The position numbers and the translations under genes are program-made. Below, one piece after another: positions 12,601 to 23,774 of a stretch of DNA of 64,000 bases (position 1 is the first letter of the stretch; each line of letters starts with the position of its first letter). Location of the stretch: contig NC_060246.1 in assembly GCF_921293095.1 (NCBI RefSeq), positions 111,518,941 through 111,582,940 on the forward strand, given 5' to 3'. The stretch is from Ischnura elegans (lineage: Eukaryota; Arthropoda; Insecta; Odonata; Coenagrionidae). The notes under the pieces were generated by a model that was not told the DNA's origin, did no database searches, and worked only from the letters and a program-made list of their open reading frames with translations.

Positions 12601-15600
12601 CAACTCATTTTTCAAAGTTAAATTGGGAAATAAAAAATATATCCAGTGTATAATGTGTCTTAGGATGCGCCTTACTCTTTTATTTTTCTTGGATTCTTGA
12701 ATTCTGTACAATGCGTGTACAATGCTTTGTATTCTTCCTTGTACAATGTGCTGTGAGGAGTAGAATCAATTGCACAGGTTAGAGCTGCATTAATGTATAA
12801 AATGGCGTGGAATTGCGCGAATGCATGATCGAAATTAGAACGGGCTATTTTGCCGTCTCGCATCCACGCATTCTCACATGTGTTCTAGCAATTCACCCTT
12901 TACACGACGCAATTTTGATTGCGCCTTCGCACGTATGTCAGATTGCGCAATTCCATGTACCGTGTAAAACGGCCTTAAGCAACAGCTGAGAGAGTAATTT
13001 TTGCAGGTAAACTCTTGCAGATTGTGGTGTGTGATTCATGCAATCTTACTTACCAAATAGGAAAAAAATGATTGCATCTTGGCATAGATTTACACAAGAT
13101 TAACTCCTCGTTGCAATATTACATATATTTATATTCCATTTTTGAGTGGTAAGAATTTGAGATCAGGGTTAAATTGTCATTTTGCTCAAATGAACTACAT
13201 AGTGTGCTTCAATGTTGATATCTGCTGCAATATCCTTAACACATTCAGCGTAGAGCATGTCAATTGACGAGGCCCTGCCCAAGCCGAGATATGGAGCATG
13301 TCAATTGACGTGCTCTGCTGGTCGGGCCTGGAGCCCTTTCTCCGCCTCCGTACGTGACTAATATCTACTTCCGAGTCTTCCGCTTGTGTGTATGGCCTTC
13401 AGCTAGCTTCCCTCTTTCGACCTGTGTGCTCCGTTTGTAAATAGCAGTATTTGAACGGAAGTTATGGCGCAAAAACCTCTCTCAATTTTTTTTTAATTTT
13501 ATCGGCCGATTCTGATGGCTTTCATGAAAATTAGGCTTGCAGTGAATGTATCATGGTTACTTGGAATTGTAGTCATTTGCTAGTGCCCATGTTGGACACT
13601 TAATCATTCTATTTCTCAAAAACTGTTCTTCATGCATAAAAATGGAATGCATTTTGGGTCCAATGCGCTGTAACTTTTTTTTTAGCATTGGAAATGATGT
13701 CACTAAGTGTCAAAGAGAAAATTAATGGTTTTTGGATCCAGTGCTCTTTAGCGACTTAATGTCAAACAACTGACCTGATTTTTCAGCATACTGATTCTAT
13801 TCAGCACATTTAATAAAAGTTGAGATCAGAATCCAAGAAAAATAAAAAATAAGCCACTCCGTAATGTGTATTCCTAATTTAAAATTGTGTGGTTGAATCT
13901 CTTAATTCCCAAATGTTGTGCAAGTTGAGTTAGGCAATCTAAGAGAAAAAATCTTCCAAACTTACAGTGAGTGAAATTAATGAATATATGTTTTCTTAAC
14001 ATATGGACATAACTGTGCTTTGTGGTTCACACTGTTTGGAATGGGAACCAATTATAAATAATGGTGAATTGTGGTAACAATCACTACAGATTACCATCTA
14101 CCATTAATGTGTAATGGTGTATTGTATGTTTATATGTACTAAGAATGACCCATGCTTCTCCTAGTCTCCTTTGTAATAATTGTTCTCTAGTCATCATCTT
14201 TTTTAATGTTTCTGTTGAAATTTAGACAGAAAAACTTTTGGATATTTTTACCATTAAGCTTTCTAAACATTAATTGTGCATAGCCTGTTTTGTGGTTGAG
14301 CAATTTTTGTTGCAATATTAATGTTTCGGCCATTGTTTTTCTTTGGTGATGATGTGATAGTTATGGAAAAATGAAAAATAATTTGTACCAAGGGCAAACA
14401 TGTCCAACTTACGTACCAGTCAAATTGTAACACAGTTCATCTTCTTTTAGAAAATATATTGAGAAGTCCTATCTCTTTTCTATGAAATGCCTTGGTTATT
14501 TTACTCTAATTCATACTCTTTTCCTTTATTTTTCAGGCCCTGGAATCAAAGTTGGCATCATTTCGCAACATAGCGAAAGACAGTCCTCAACTTGGGGAAT
14601 TCCCTAACAAGGAGGTCTTAAGGTTTGTACCATTTGATTTTGTTGAATGTGTTGATTTTGGGAAAATTTTGGCCACCCGCAGATCTACTTATCCATTGAT
14701 TATCATACCATTCCTCTGTAAGTTGATTTGATGTATTTATGTCACTCTTTTATAAGCATTCAATTTCTTCTCTGTTTGGGACTAGAGCTACGAATTGTAA
14801 TTGAGATTTCAAAGCCAGAAGATAGGTATATATAGCTTATATATGACCAAGTAATAACCATGAAGAGGTCCACGAAGTCGTTAGCTACAATCCTTGAGAA
14901 TGTGATTAGTGCTGAAAAGAAGGGAAACTCTTCATCAAAATTCCATTTTTGTAAAAATAATATGGATTATGTGGAAAATGTTGGACACTTTGTGTACTTG
15001 AAATGCAATAATTTCCCAGAAGATTCAAAATCATCTTACTTTTAATGTGCACTCTTTTTGGTGACCTTATAAAGGTAAGCAGCTGGCGCATCCAAAGTTT
15101 TTATTTGAACAATTTGTGCACAAACAACTGGTGTAAGGACGTTTGATACCTTTGCGTATGAGCGCAAGAGGTAATACTTAAGGATGAGAGGCCATGAACA
15201 AGCTATGGCTAATTTTAATGAAATTGGTCCATTTTCTGGTGTTACTTGTTTCAGGCTAAATATGGTTGAATTACATTATTTATTAAATTATAAAAAAACT
15301 GGCAATATTCCACGTATAAATTTAATACTACCCATTTTAATGAATTACAAAATCTTCTTTTCATTATATTCTACCCTTCACGACCATCATCTTTATTAAC
15401 ATTAACTATCAACAATCATTACATATTAATAGTCTTTTTTGCCATTACATGAAATTGTTGAAGTATTACTAGAATAAGTTGCTTTCAAGTATAGAAATGA
15501 ACTGCAGTAATTTAATTACATTCTTGTTTTCTCAAGAAAGCTGGGAAAACTACGTACTGTGGAGAATGATCGCAGGCTTTCCCGGCGTATTTAATTGTGG

Positions 15601-16063
15601 AAGATTATTCGGGAATTCCACCAGGGCAGGTTCTCCAACTCCATCTCAGCCGATGTCTCAAGGAACGAGTTGTCCATCGTCATCAGATCATGATGACAAT
15701 GAACAACTCATTCTTCGAAACGTTGGCCAAGATAGAGTTGGAGAAACTGACCCGGTGGAATTCCCGAATAATCTTCCAAAGTAACCTGATGTAAGCAAAA
15801 GTTGCCATCTTTGCTGTGCACTGCGATTGGAGGATTTCTGTGGTTGTCTTCTTGTTTACGGCCAAGTGCCAACTTAGAATAGTCAGACTATAACTTTAGA
15901 TCGGCCTGAAACATCGAAAATGACTTATTCATGTTAAAGACAGAAAAAAGTAATGATTGTAAAATAATAATGCAGTATATTATATTCCCTCTTCTATTAC
16001 AGGGGCAGACGACTGAACCGCACCCCAATTTCATCATCTGCTCAAGGATTCATCCGAATATAG
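545..16063 (+). CDS. nudE: NudE / NDE1-NDEL1 homolog, 3' part of the gene (last three coding exons)
   Basis: NudE-family proteins are coiled-coil scaffolds that bind LIS1 and cytoplasmic dynein and act in nuclear migration, mitosis and neuronal transport. Joining exons 545-639, 14537-14622 and 16003-16063 gives one open frame of about 80 residues ending in TAG. The first exon encodes SPLTPSARIS followed by MNIVGDLIRKTG, and the second begins ALESKLASFRNIAKD. This run matches the conserved C-terminal block of vertebrate NDEL1/NDE1 (SPLTPSARIS, NIVGDLLRKVG, ALESKLAACRNFAKDQ, recalled from memory). The last exon gives a short basic/serine-rich tail ending FIRI. The N-terminal coiled coil lies upstream of position 1. 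Exon phases agree (0 after 639, 2 after 14622). The 3' UTR runs to a poly(A) signal at 17438. Family assignment is firm; the last exon is less certain because NudE tails diverge. Confidence 0.9.
640..2505. other. nudE intron, first part
   Basis: AT-rich intronic sequence beginning with the donor gtaagt at 640. I see no coding exon, recognisable transposon or structured RNA here; the frame at 828-1070 has no family motif. Confidence 0.6.
2506..2660 (+). mobile_element. tRNA-derived SINE, degenerate
   Basis: A tRNA-like head with a box A-like stretch (about 2522-2540) and a near-consensus box B, GGGTTTGAATCC (2564-2575), spaced as in a tRNA promoter. The region is not a functional tRNA because the arms do not pair well. 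Called as a SINE head inside the nudE intron. Confidence 0.5.
3398..3700. mobile_element. piggyBac-type MITE, 303 bp
   Basis: The left end is TTAA (3394-3397) followed by CACGTTGCGTAC. The right end carries the exact reverse complement, GTACGCAACGTG, ending at 3700. The right target site is TAAA, one change from TTAA. TTAA target preference with perfect 12-bp terminal repeats is typical of piggyBac non-autonomous elements. No coding capacity. Confidence 0.72.
3705..5537. other. nudE intron between two TTAA elements
   Basis: AT-rich sequence with no supported exon. The minus-strand frames at 4892-5107 and 5191-5400 show no domain or splice-compatible extension. Confidence 0.5.
5542..8064 (-). 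mobile_element. Degenerate piggyBac-like element, 2.5 kb, with transposase N-terminus
   Basis: TTAA flanks both sides (5538-5541 and 8065-8068). The ends begin CCTTTTCGCG and, on the reverse strand, CCTGTTCCCT. Subterminal arms at about 5670-5760 and 7810-7900 are inverted and share a diverged block around GACCCTTTCCT. On the minus strand, ATG at 6353-6355 opens MSRLITDQSILEILTRSD followed by NEDEDSDS, the acidic start usual for piggyBac transposases, and it stops after about 33 codons. No DDD catalytic core is recognisable. An internal tandem duplication (6596-6885 and 6955-7248) lies upstream of that ATG. An old, non-functional copy. Confidence 0.62.
6596..7248. repeat. Direct duplication inside the piggyBac-like element
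   Basis: Two diverged copies, about 6596-6885 and 6955-7248, are offset by about 355-368 bases. Both carry the landmarks TTTGAATACAC, TAATAAGTTTTTCCAAGAAA and GCGCTAATGTGTCCCG. Copy 2 contains a short insertion after GTGTCCCG. Confidence 0.75.
8500..10159 (-). mobile_element. Degenerate piggyBac element with transposase C-terminus, 1.66 kb
   Basis: Intact TTAA target duplications lie at 8496-8499 and 10160-10163. The terminal repeats are CCCTAGAACGGTAACGC and, on the reverse strand, CCCTAGAATAGTAACGC (15 of 17 identical). Short GGGGTG/CACCCC hairpins lie near both ends. On the minus strand about 9890-9420 encodes the C-terminal piggyBac transposase in three frames: YNMTKGGTDTFD, then RWPVHVFMGMLDQSGINA, then a Cys-rich tail GRCVLCP, RKYGVKCSK, VCQDH and CQTC. 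Frameshifts and a stop in the Cys-rich tail make it inactive. The N-terminal half is missing; about 8870-9200 is a GC-rich stretch of unclear origin. Confidence 0.85.
9421..9890 (-). pseudogene. piggyBac transposase C-terminal pseudogene
   Basis: The longest intact piece (9559-9849) reads KRWPVHVFMGMLDQSGINAS, then RRDFLKSLVDDLTKPH. These are the conserved end of the DDE_Tnp_1_7 fold, including the conserved FxGMLD and NA motifs. Upstream of it the TKGGTDTFD block is in a different frame. Downstream, after a stop near 9557, the C-terminal zinc-binding motifs sit in yet another frame. At least two indels and one nonsense change are needed to explain this. Confidence 0.82.
10164..12785. other. 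nudE intron, unique-looking AT-rich stretch
   Basis: No exon, terminal repeats or RNA gene could be supported. A 16-bp AT palindrome, TATATCAATTGATATA, lies near 11475. The open frames at 10636-10887 and 12373-12711 have no recognisable domain. Confidence 0.5.
12786..12974. mobile_element. Foldback MITE with TTAA at its right edge
   Basis: The right end reads CCGTGTAAAACGGCC followed by TTAA (12975-12978). The reversed right arm and the left arm share TGGAATTGCGC and a related terminal part, although the left terminus is eroded. The right end resembles that of the 42617-42847 element (CGTGTAAACAGGCC then TTAAG), so the two probably belong to one family. Confidence 0.5.
12979..14536. other. 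nudE intron, last part before exon 14537
   Basis: Near 13230 a TTAACACATTCAGCG start with a repeated CATGTCAATTGACG (about 13257 and 13295) looks like one end of another TTAA element, but I could not find the other end. The rest is AT-rich intron ending in the pyrimidine tract of the 14536 acceptor. Confidence 0.45.
14537..14622 (+). CDS. nudE: nudE coding exon (C-terminal conserved block, part 2)
   Basis: The acceptor is tttatttttcag, ending at 14536. The exon reads ALESKLASFRNIAKDSPQLG and continues EFPNKEVLR, in frame with the previous exon. The likely donor is ag|gtttgt at 14623, leaving phase 2. Without splicing there, the frame continues to a stop near 14738, so a read-through isoform with a different tail is possible. 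Confidence 0.9.
15598..15778. repeat. Imperfect hairpin (foldback) element, 181 bp
   Basis: The left arm starting TGGAAGATTATTCGGGAATT and the right arm ending in its complement pair along about 88 bp each, with scattered mismatches. The turn is at CATCAGATCATGATGA near 15688. The element lies in the last nudE intron. The open frames over it are artefacts of the hairpin. Confidence 0.8.
16003..16063 (+). CDS. nudE: nudE terminal coding exon (proposed)
   Basis: A pyrimidine-rich tract and acceptor (cttctattacag) end at 16002. The first base completes the split arginine codon from 14622. The frame then reads GRRLNRTPISSSAQGFIRI and stops with TAG at 16061-16063. Phase compatibility and the basic/serine-rich composition support it, but there is no strong sequence match to known NudE tails. 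Confidence 0.68.
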
Positions 16064-17460
16064 AGCAGAGAATTTCAATGAAATTGATCTGAAAATGGCA
16101 CAAATGAATCAATTCTGGAGAAGTTTTAATGGCTTTATGTCGTGGTGCAGTGCCTTCTCTATGATTATGTACTTTTCGAACTGCTTTAATTTCTTGTAGT
16201 GCTGTGCAGTGCTTTTGAAAAGTTGGCCGCCTTTCATCATGAAGATTCAAAATGTGTTTGAGTGTTAGCCCTTCAAATTATAATTAAAGTGGGTGTCATT
16301 CATATATATGTGGGAGGGCTTGCTAAGTAAGAAGTTAGGTGTAAATGCAAGTTTTTTAATTGGAAACACTATTATGTGGTAAAATTATCTTTTTTTGTGA
16401 CCAGTGTTTTGGATTGACATTACACCTATTGATATTCTACCCTGGATGGAGCTAAAGTGCTGCTACAGCAATTATTGTATGGATTTTTTCTCCCCTTGAC
16501 ATAAACTTCGAATAGTGGTGTGGATATATGTTAATTCTTCTGCTGTTACTTTTTTAGTCAGAAATTTTATGTTATTTGCGTTAAAAGTTGGTGGAAAATT
16601 TTGAGTGATTTAACTTTTTATTTAATACTTGAGTTTTAGCCGTTGTCCAAATTCTTGATTGATATTTTGGCTTCTTTAGGAAGTTATTTATTGACTCTTT
16701 AATTTGCAGTGGTCTACGTGAAGGGGAAGATGTGTGCCTACTCCAGTATTGATTTAAGCTTCTTTTGTTTTTATGCTGGATGTGGAATATTTATCAGGTG
16801 AGGTGAAAGAAGTGGCACTTTAAATTGAAAAAGTGATGGTGCTAAATTTTTTCTTGGAAGATGAAATATTTTATCGACTATAGAAACTTTTAGTTGGTTT
16901 TAAGTATTTTCTATCGAGTACAAAAATTTTAATGGCAGCTCATGTTTTGTACTCAAAATTTGTGAAGAAATTAGTGCACAGGCCATTTGTCTGTAAGGTT
17001 GCAATATCATATGAAGTAATTGGTTGTATTTCACTCATACAATACTCAAGTCATGTAAGTCAAAGTGTTAGATTGGATTGTCTATCCGGGGTGAAATTTG
17101 GCTACAGAAATACATACATATTTTTATTTGTTAATAGTAGGTGCTATGTCAGTATCATATTTTGCAAATTAAATATTTAAATGTAAATTTGCATGGGAAA
17201 AAGAACTAATTTTAGGTATTTTAACATTCACAAAATTGTTGCAATTCTGAGATATGAGCTACTTGACCTTTCATGGAAATAACTGTTTGGAAGGCTTCTT
17301 AGAATAAGTTTTCAGCCAATTTTATTCATTAGCATTGTGATGTAGGAATTTCATAAATCTCGTAAGAACTGTATATATGTTTGCTGTCACCACCCTGTGT
17401 ACAGAATAATAACTTTTCAAATTATGTGATTATTTTTAATAAAGTATTCCTATGGCAAAA
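16064..17460 (+). other. nudE: nudE 3' UTR (inferred)
   Basis: About 1.4 kb of AT-rich DNA follows the stop codon and runs to the first clear AATAAA (17438-17443). No conserved coding frame was seen. The open frame at 16932-17180 has no recognisable motif and is treated as chance. Confidence 0.55.
17438..17443 (+). promoter_or_regulatory. poly(A) signal AATAAA for nudE
   Basis: A canonical AATAAA lies downstream of the nudE stop in a T-rich context and is the best candidate for 3'-end formation of this gene. Confidence 0.5.
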
Positions 17461-17469
17461 ATTGGGTTG

Positions 17470-20008
17470 AGTGACCATTGAGAACTTAAGGTTCACCCAT
17501 TAAAAAATTGTATAGGTATGTGTTTTAATCTTTGACCTGGTTAACTGTTGCTTTTCATATAGCTCAACAGGTTGCGTATGCCCAAAATAGTGGGAAAATT
17601 CCTTAAATAACTAATGTGGTTATATATGTATTTCATTCGCTTATCTCCTGACAAAACAAATACAACACCATCTGTAAAATATCCTTGGTGTACATCGTGA
17701 CCTATCTCAGCCAAAACATTCCATCACATGAAAATAATTATGCGGGGAAAGTTAAATATTGAAATATTAACACAACTAGAAATCAGTGACTACTTCTGCA
17801 TTATTTTCATTCAAAATAATTCTTTTTGTAATACATGGTTGTTGTAAGCCTTTTTTGTCATCCCTTTCCTCATTTCTTTGCTGGTTGCTTGCTCAACTTA
17901 TTGCGGAATCATCAAATTCTCCATTCCATTTTCTGGAGTGAAAAACTCTCGCTCTAAACATGTATTGCATCCACCACTTACTCCTTCATAGTACATAACT
18001 CACTGTTACTGGAATTTTCTCTCTCTTAATCAGTTAGTTCCTGTGTCTCTGACAAAATTTCAGAATCCTCATTGTCAGCAAATGCATTGTAACGTCAGAC
18101 GATTGTTTTTTCCCGAAAACCTCTTTATTTTCTTCAAATTACAGTTTTATTTTTTGTCTCACTCCTTCAGGCAACTTTCCCTTTTCCTTTCCCCTAAACA
18201 ATACCCTCCCTTCTTCCATCAACAACATTAAATAACAGTATTCATTTAACATCAATATCATTGTTTAAATATGAAACGTTACAACAGCAATGTCTTCTGA
18301 AATACTCGCTTATTCTTCAAATGTTTCCCCTTCAATGTATATATGTACCTAATCTTTGTTGTGGAGCTGAATATTCCTTTCCTGGTTCAGACTGCAGTTG
18401 GACCCATTGGTGGGTCATCCCACTCAGAATGAAGTATACCCACGACACGTAGGTTCCCTGCCCAGAGCTGGCACCATACTCAGGGGGCCTTTTGCCAATG
18501 GGGGTGGGAAGAAGGAATGTGGAAGAACACCGGATAGCCACCATTTGGGCCCACTGAAGCGAGGGACCACACTAGAGAGGCCCTCTTTGAGTGTATGTGA
18601 TGCCTCAAGAATTTAGCACTGATCCACTGCTTGGATTCAGTGGTGCTAACTTCTGAGATTTCACCACCTGCAAGTTAGATTGAGTGCATTGTCACACAGA
18701 GCCACCTGGGAGCTATCGTTAGGTGATGCCAATGACCTGTTTTATCTTCAGTCATCAAATTTCAGTTTAAGTGATATCAGGGAGGTGGGGTCTTGTAACT
18801 CAAAGAATATGTATATGTTTCATCTGAAAATCTCTTGTAGATGAGCTTCCTCTGATAACACTGGTCAACAAAAAAAAAAAAACTTTTCTCTGTCCTACAC
18901 ATGTTGGGTGATCTTAGAGGTGTTTTTCGTGCTGATTCCTAATCTGGGCTCTGGGATTTTTTTCCATCACGTCTAGTTTTCTTAGGACAAGCGGATAAAA
19001 TAAGGGCTCAAGCATGTCTCGGCAAATAAATCGTGATTTTCAAAAATGTGAAAAAATGGGTACTTTCTCAGGATTTTCTTGCATATTTAGCATCTGGCAA
19101 GTCCCTATTTAGTGTCCAGCAGTAATCTGTTAACATGTTGCTAAATTTTCCTTGGTGCCATTTTTCCACGTGTAAAATATCCTGGTGGAAACCTTCTGTT
19201 ATTAAATGAGGTCCATCAGATATACTCGGTCCAAAATTTGGGTCCTTCTAGTTAGAATCCTTCACTCTCACATTCTTGATCACTTTCTGAATCTTCACTA
19301 AGATTAACATTATCCATTAATTTCAGAACTTCTAAATTTTCAGAGTGAGGGATCGGTAATATCGCTGATGCTAAGTTATTTGGGTATTTTACTTTATTAT
19401 TTATTATATATTATCGTTTTGACGTCAAGAGCATTTCCTTTCATTTTTCAAACAATAATAACAGCATGAAAGATGATCCTTAGGATTCTGCCAAATCATG
19501 GGGACGGCAAAATTCTTATAACGTTTTATCTCAGTTCAACTTGTAAGAAGCCTTGCACAGGTGCCACACATCACATGGGGAGCCCTTCCTTCATTTTGTT
19601 CAACCAACGGACAGTCAAAATAAATCTTATAACAGTCTCAAAATTATGTTCCGCCTTTGAGCCTTAATGATAATTTCACCATACACAATCAAAATCCAAA
19701 AGGATGGTTCATGCACTATCTTGGCCTGATGAAAGCTAAACAACTTCTCAGAGATTGCTATGTAATAATAAGCTGTTATTTTCTGCAAGCAACAAAATTC
19801 TCATACCATCTTCAGAGAAAAAAAAAAGTCTTCAACCACCGACAGTTAGTCACATACTGTTGTGAAGCGGCAGCTGATTCAGCATTGATTTGAATTGAAT
19901 GATACAATAGTGCAAGTTTAAACATGTTTTGACAGGATAGGAAGGCATGACATCGTAGGACAACATGTTTTGGTGGGAAAGTTTTATTTTCACCAGCTCA
20001 TGCTTTCA
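17470..20008. other. Intergenic, gene-free
   Basis: AT-rich DNA downstream of the nudE poly(A) signal. About 18390-18720 is less AT-rich and may be an old repeat, but no terminal repeats or protein homology were seen. Confidence 0.45.
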
Positions 20009-20030
20009 TCATCATCACTGGTAAACAATC

Positions 20031-20462
20031 CTAGGATTGGTTTGACGCAGCTCTCCACTCAGTTCTCCTATCAGCTAATCTTTTCACACCTACGTATTTC
20101 TTCTCTTTCACATCTCTCTTTACTTGTTCCATATATTTTGTTTGAGGTCTTCCTTTTCCATTCTTGCCTTCCACTTGTCCTTTGACAATTGTCTTCAAGC
20201 CATCATGTCTCAAGATGTGGCCTATAAGGTTGTTCCGTCTTCTTATTAAGGTTTTCATGAGGCTTCTCTTCTCTCCTACCCTTCTTAGGACTTCCTCGTT
20301 ACTAACTCGGTCGATCCATTTGATTTTCATCATTCTTCTGTAGCACCACATTTCAAAGGCCTCTATCCTTGCTTTCTCCGCTGCGGTCATTGTCCATGCC
20401 TCACTTCCGTATAGGAGCATACTCCAGATGTATGTTCTTATAAATTGTTTCTTTACATCCAT
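20031..20462 (-). pseudogene. C-terminal tail segment of the LINE
   Basis: An open 143-codon segment with MDVKKQFIRTYIW, MLLYGSEAWTM, EAFEMWCYRRMMKIKW and LIGHILRHDG, ending TEWRAASNQS. This tail is characteristic of arthropod endonuclease-RT LINEs. Copies of its last 70-80 codons recur at 31580-31800 and 58430-58611. Confidence 0.88.
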
Positions 20463-20464
20463 AT

Positions 20465-20758
20465 TTAAGTTTCCCGCTGTAAGCAGGTCAGTTGATATCT
20501 ACTCATTACCCTAACCATATTAACCAGAATATTTTTCAAATCCTTCTCTGTTTCTGCTATAACGGCTATGTCATCGGCAAATCTTAGCATGCTAATTTTT
20601 TCTCCATCGATATTCACCCCCAATTCCTTTTCTTTGATTTCATTAATGGCTTTTTCAATGTAAACGTTGAAAATTACGGGTGACAGTGTACAGCCTTGTC
20701 GCACTCCTTTCCTAATTCTTGCTTCTTCACAGCTGGGCCCTGATTTTAACACCGCTAC
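20465..20758 (-). pseudogene. Reverse transcriptase FADD segment of the LINE
   Basis: Encodes GVRQGCTLSPVIFNVYIE and LRFADDIAVIAETEKDL, including the second catalytic aspartate pair. It ends after SRYQLTCLQRET, where an internal deletion and frame change join it to the tail segment. Confidence 0.88.
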
Positions 20759-21571
20759 TTAGTTTTTGTATAACCAATGGATTATTCTTCTGTCATTATA
20801 AAGAACCCCAATTTCCTTTAGGATTCCAAGCATTGTGCTCCAATCCACGTTGTCAAATGCTTTCTCTAAGTCCACAAACGCAACGAACGTTGGCTTGTTC
20901 TTTTCCATTCTCTTCTCTATGAGCAGTCTTAGGGCCAATATTGCTTCCCTTGTGCCTTTGTTTTTTCTGAATCCAAATTGGTCCTCATCAAAGTACTCTT
21001 CTGCTTTTCGTTCTATTCTTCTATAGATGATCCTTGACAGTATCTTTGACGCATGTGTAGTAAGGCTTATGGTCCTAAAATCTTCGCACTTCTCCGCTCT
21101 TTTCTTCTTAGGAATAGGGATTATAATGTTCCTCTCGAAATCCTTTGGTATCTCACCTGTCGTATATATTTCACTAATGATTTTGTATAGCTGGTTCAAC
21201 GTCTCCTCTCCTGAATTTTTAATTAGTTCTGCAGGAATGTCATCAATGCCAGACGCTTTATTTATCCTGAGGTCTCTTACAGCCGCATCAAATTCCGATC
21301 TTAAAATTGGGGCTCCCATGTCATCGGCATCCACTTCCCTCTCTTTTTCGATAGCATTCGTTCTGAGGCGACTTCCTTTGTACAAATCTTCCAGATATTC
21401 CTTCCATCTCTTCCCTTTTTCTTCGTTTTCAATCAATAGTTCTCCGTTTTTGTCCCTAAGGGTATTACATCTTATGCCCCTTTCCTTAAAGTGGTTCCTC
21501 ACTATCATATAAGCGGCCTCTACTTTTCCATGTTTAAGACTGTTTTGCACGTCTTCGCAAATGCTTTTCAT
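20759..21571 (-). pseudogene. Reverse transcriptase fingers/palm segment of the LINE
   Basis: This 270-codon open segment covers the RT N-terminal region through the palm motif with VDLEKAFDNVDW (first catalytic Asp) and ends HWLYKN at a TAA that replaces a sense codon. The same frame continues after the stop with VAVLKSGPSC and the GVRQGCTLSP motif, so this is a point nonsense mutation. Confidence 0.9.
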
Positions 21572-21800
21572 CCACGTTTCTCTAGCCTTCCGCGCTTTAA
21601 GACATATTTCGTTCCTTATTCTCTTGTAACTATTCTGTCCTTTGTTTTCGCAGCCTTGTATTTTCTTCTTTCTTCAATGAGATCTAATACTTCCAGCATG
21701 ATCCATGGTTTTTTCATAACGACTCCTCTTTTACCAAGAACTTCCACAGCTGCCGCCTGCAGACCACATCTAATGGTTTTCATGCTTTCAAGATATTTAA

Positions 21801-23772
21801 ATGAATGAAATTATAACTTTCGTAAAAGCAAAATCATACATGGAACTTTCCTGAGAAAAATAGACGTGATAGAAAGAATCTAAGCACAGATTCAGAATCA
21901 GTGCAAACAATACAACTCAGATCACTCAACAATGTCTCTAGGACAAAATCTATGTTGACCAGTTTTATGAGTGGTGTGCAAAGTTGGAGATGATTGGCCA
22001 TTTTGCTTAGTGCCACCAAGTCTAGGGGAAGTGTGACCCACTGGTGGGCATTCTGCTCTGCTGTTGTATTAAATGGGTTTCGTCTTGGGTGGTGTCACAA
22101 GTGGGTCACACTGAACTTATGCTTGCACCACGTGCAGTGTAAACATATCAAGTGTAATCTCTCAAACATCTCATTTCGCTAAATGGTGACAGCCAAAAAA
22201 TGTAGAAAATCTTCCAAATTGCCGTCATGCAGGGAGGAGTCTGGTGTGACCTAGTGGTAGGTCACGGCTCAGGGAACGTGTGATTGACTTCACCTTGTTC
22301 CTTCCCTCCGCATGCAGATCATCTGGGAATTCTCTCTCTTCATCTTTCGGTGAGAGCCTTTCTACCTGAGGCAATTAGAGGCTGCCTATCTCATAACTCC
22401 CGAGAAGCAAAAGTTAGATGTTGTATGGTTGGTGGCAGCATTTTCCTTCTTTGTCGGATTTAATGTCTTCATTGCTTACAGTTCTTGCAAGTAGATATTC
22501 TGGATATAGAGGCAGGGGAGAAAAAAGTATGAAACCTTCAGCAATGCCAAAACAATTTAGTCTTACATAGTCCTTAAAATGCTTTTAATTTTAACAAATG
22601 TTCCAGTGAAGGGGCAGGGAAGGATGCACCCATTTCATCTTTGGAATTCCCTGTAGGGATATTCCATATCCATTCCTAAACCCCCAGCAAGGTTGCTGGC
22701 CTTCTGACATAAAATTCCCCCCACGCTCTCAACTAGGGAAATGGTCTAGTGCCTACACTTTACTGGTACATTTAAGGGAAAGTAAAAGATTTGTTGTTCC
22801 CTAGTTTTAAATCTTAAGTTTCTCTTGCGGTGCAGCCATCAGGGAAAAGAAGGATTTTTCTATTTTCTTCCTAACATCCTTGGTCTGCTATTGTGAGCTA
22901 TTTCTATATAAGATCAGTACCATTAATTTATTTTTTAGTCTGGTTATTGCTATGGCATTAAAAAAACTTTTTAACGTGGTAGCACCCTAGGCAGGGAAAA
23001 GACCGACTGGTTGCATTTGGCTAAATTAACACCAATTTATACTACAAAAAACATTTATTTTAAAATTTTTGTTGAAAAAATGATTAACAAATGAAACATT
23101 CATGTTTAAGACATGATCATAGAGATAATAAGAGAACATTTTCTGATTACTAGAAAAACATTATTCTTTACAACTTACAATCAGTCATCAATTCCATCAG
23201 CATTTTGGAAACATGATATACAGTTGAATATACTGTGCTCCCGGAAAATGGGCTTTAGCAGGCATTGCATGTTTTTTATTTTTCGATTTTTAGTGATAGA
23301 CTGTAAGCACATCGCCTGTCAGCATGACAGCTCATGTTATCGCCTCTCTTAGGTACATATATGTACCCAATATCTCCTGTGCCCGGAGTCTGTGATAATG
23401 GGATATTTGGCTATTCCTCCCATTTCCACTCGTAATCTCTGATGAAAAGTTTAACAAGATTATTCAAATATGTACTCTCAAGGACTAACAGATTTACTTG
23501 AGTTTTCTTTGCAAATAACAGTGCTATTGACCGCACCAATGTTCATCTAGGTAAAAAAAAGTCTTTTTAGCGACTATCGGTATGATACACGAGACACTGT
23601 AAGTGGGCCGTAAACAGTCTGAAACGTCTTCTATGGAGTTGTAATACATAAAAAACTTAGGTTTATTCGTTTGAGGATTCACATTGTCATCTTGTTGATA
23701 AGAGCAATACAATTTTAGGTTTGTATGATACTAGAGTCACTTCCTTTGAAAACCAAAGATACTATTTCCAAC
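21801..23772. other. Intergenic, gene-free
   Basis: No exon or complete repeat could be supported. Short phrases around GTGTGACCCACTGGTGGGC (about 22031) and GTGTGACCTAGTGGTAGGTC (about 22243) are similar to each other and may be remains of one dispersed repeat. Confidence 0.4.
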
Positions 23773-23774
23773 TA

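Larger units (their letters stand above)
20009..21800 (-). mobile_element. 5'-truncated non-LTR retrotransposon (RT domain plus C-terminal tail)
   Basis: The minus strand encodes a reverse transcriptase. Motifs in order are IIIPIPKK, DFRTISLTTHASKILSRII, DQFGFRKNKGTREAI, FVAFVDLEKAFDNVDW, RKGVRQGCTLSPVIFNVYIE and LRFADDIAVIAE (the FADD catalytic box). The tail is LLYGSEAWTM, EAFEMWCYRRMMKI and HILRHDG. Defects are a frameshift near 21655, a nonsense TAA at 20759-20761 and a junction near 20465-20490 where the frame changes and the palm-to-tail segment is missing. The endonuclease domain is absent. The 3' end is TGATGATGATGA-like (20009-20020). The architecture matches the endonuclease-reverse transcriptase LINEs common in arthropods; exact clade not assigned. 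Confidence 0.93.

Noticed and set aside
21027..21512. 161-codon + strand frame rich in Leu/Ser/Phe
   Set aside because: It is the antisense shadow of the LINE reverse transcriptase coded on the minus strand.
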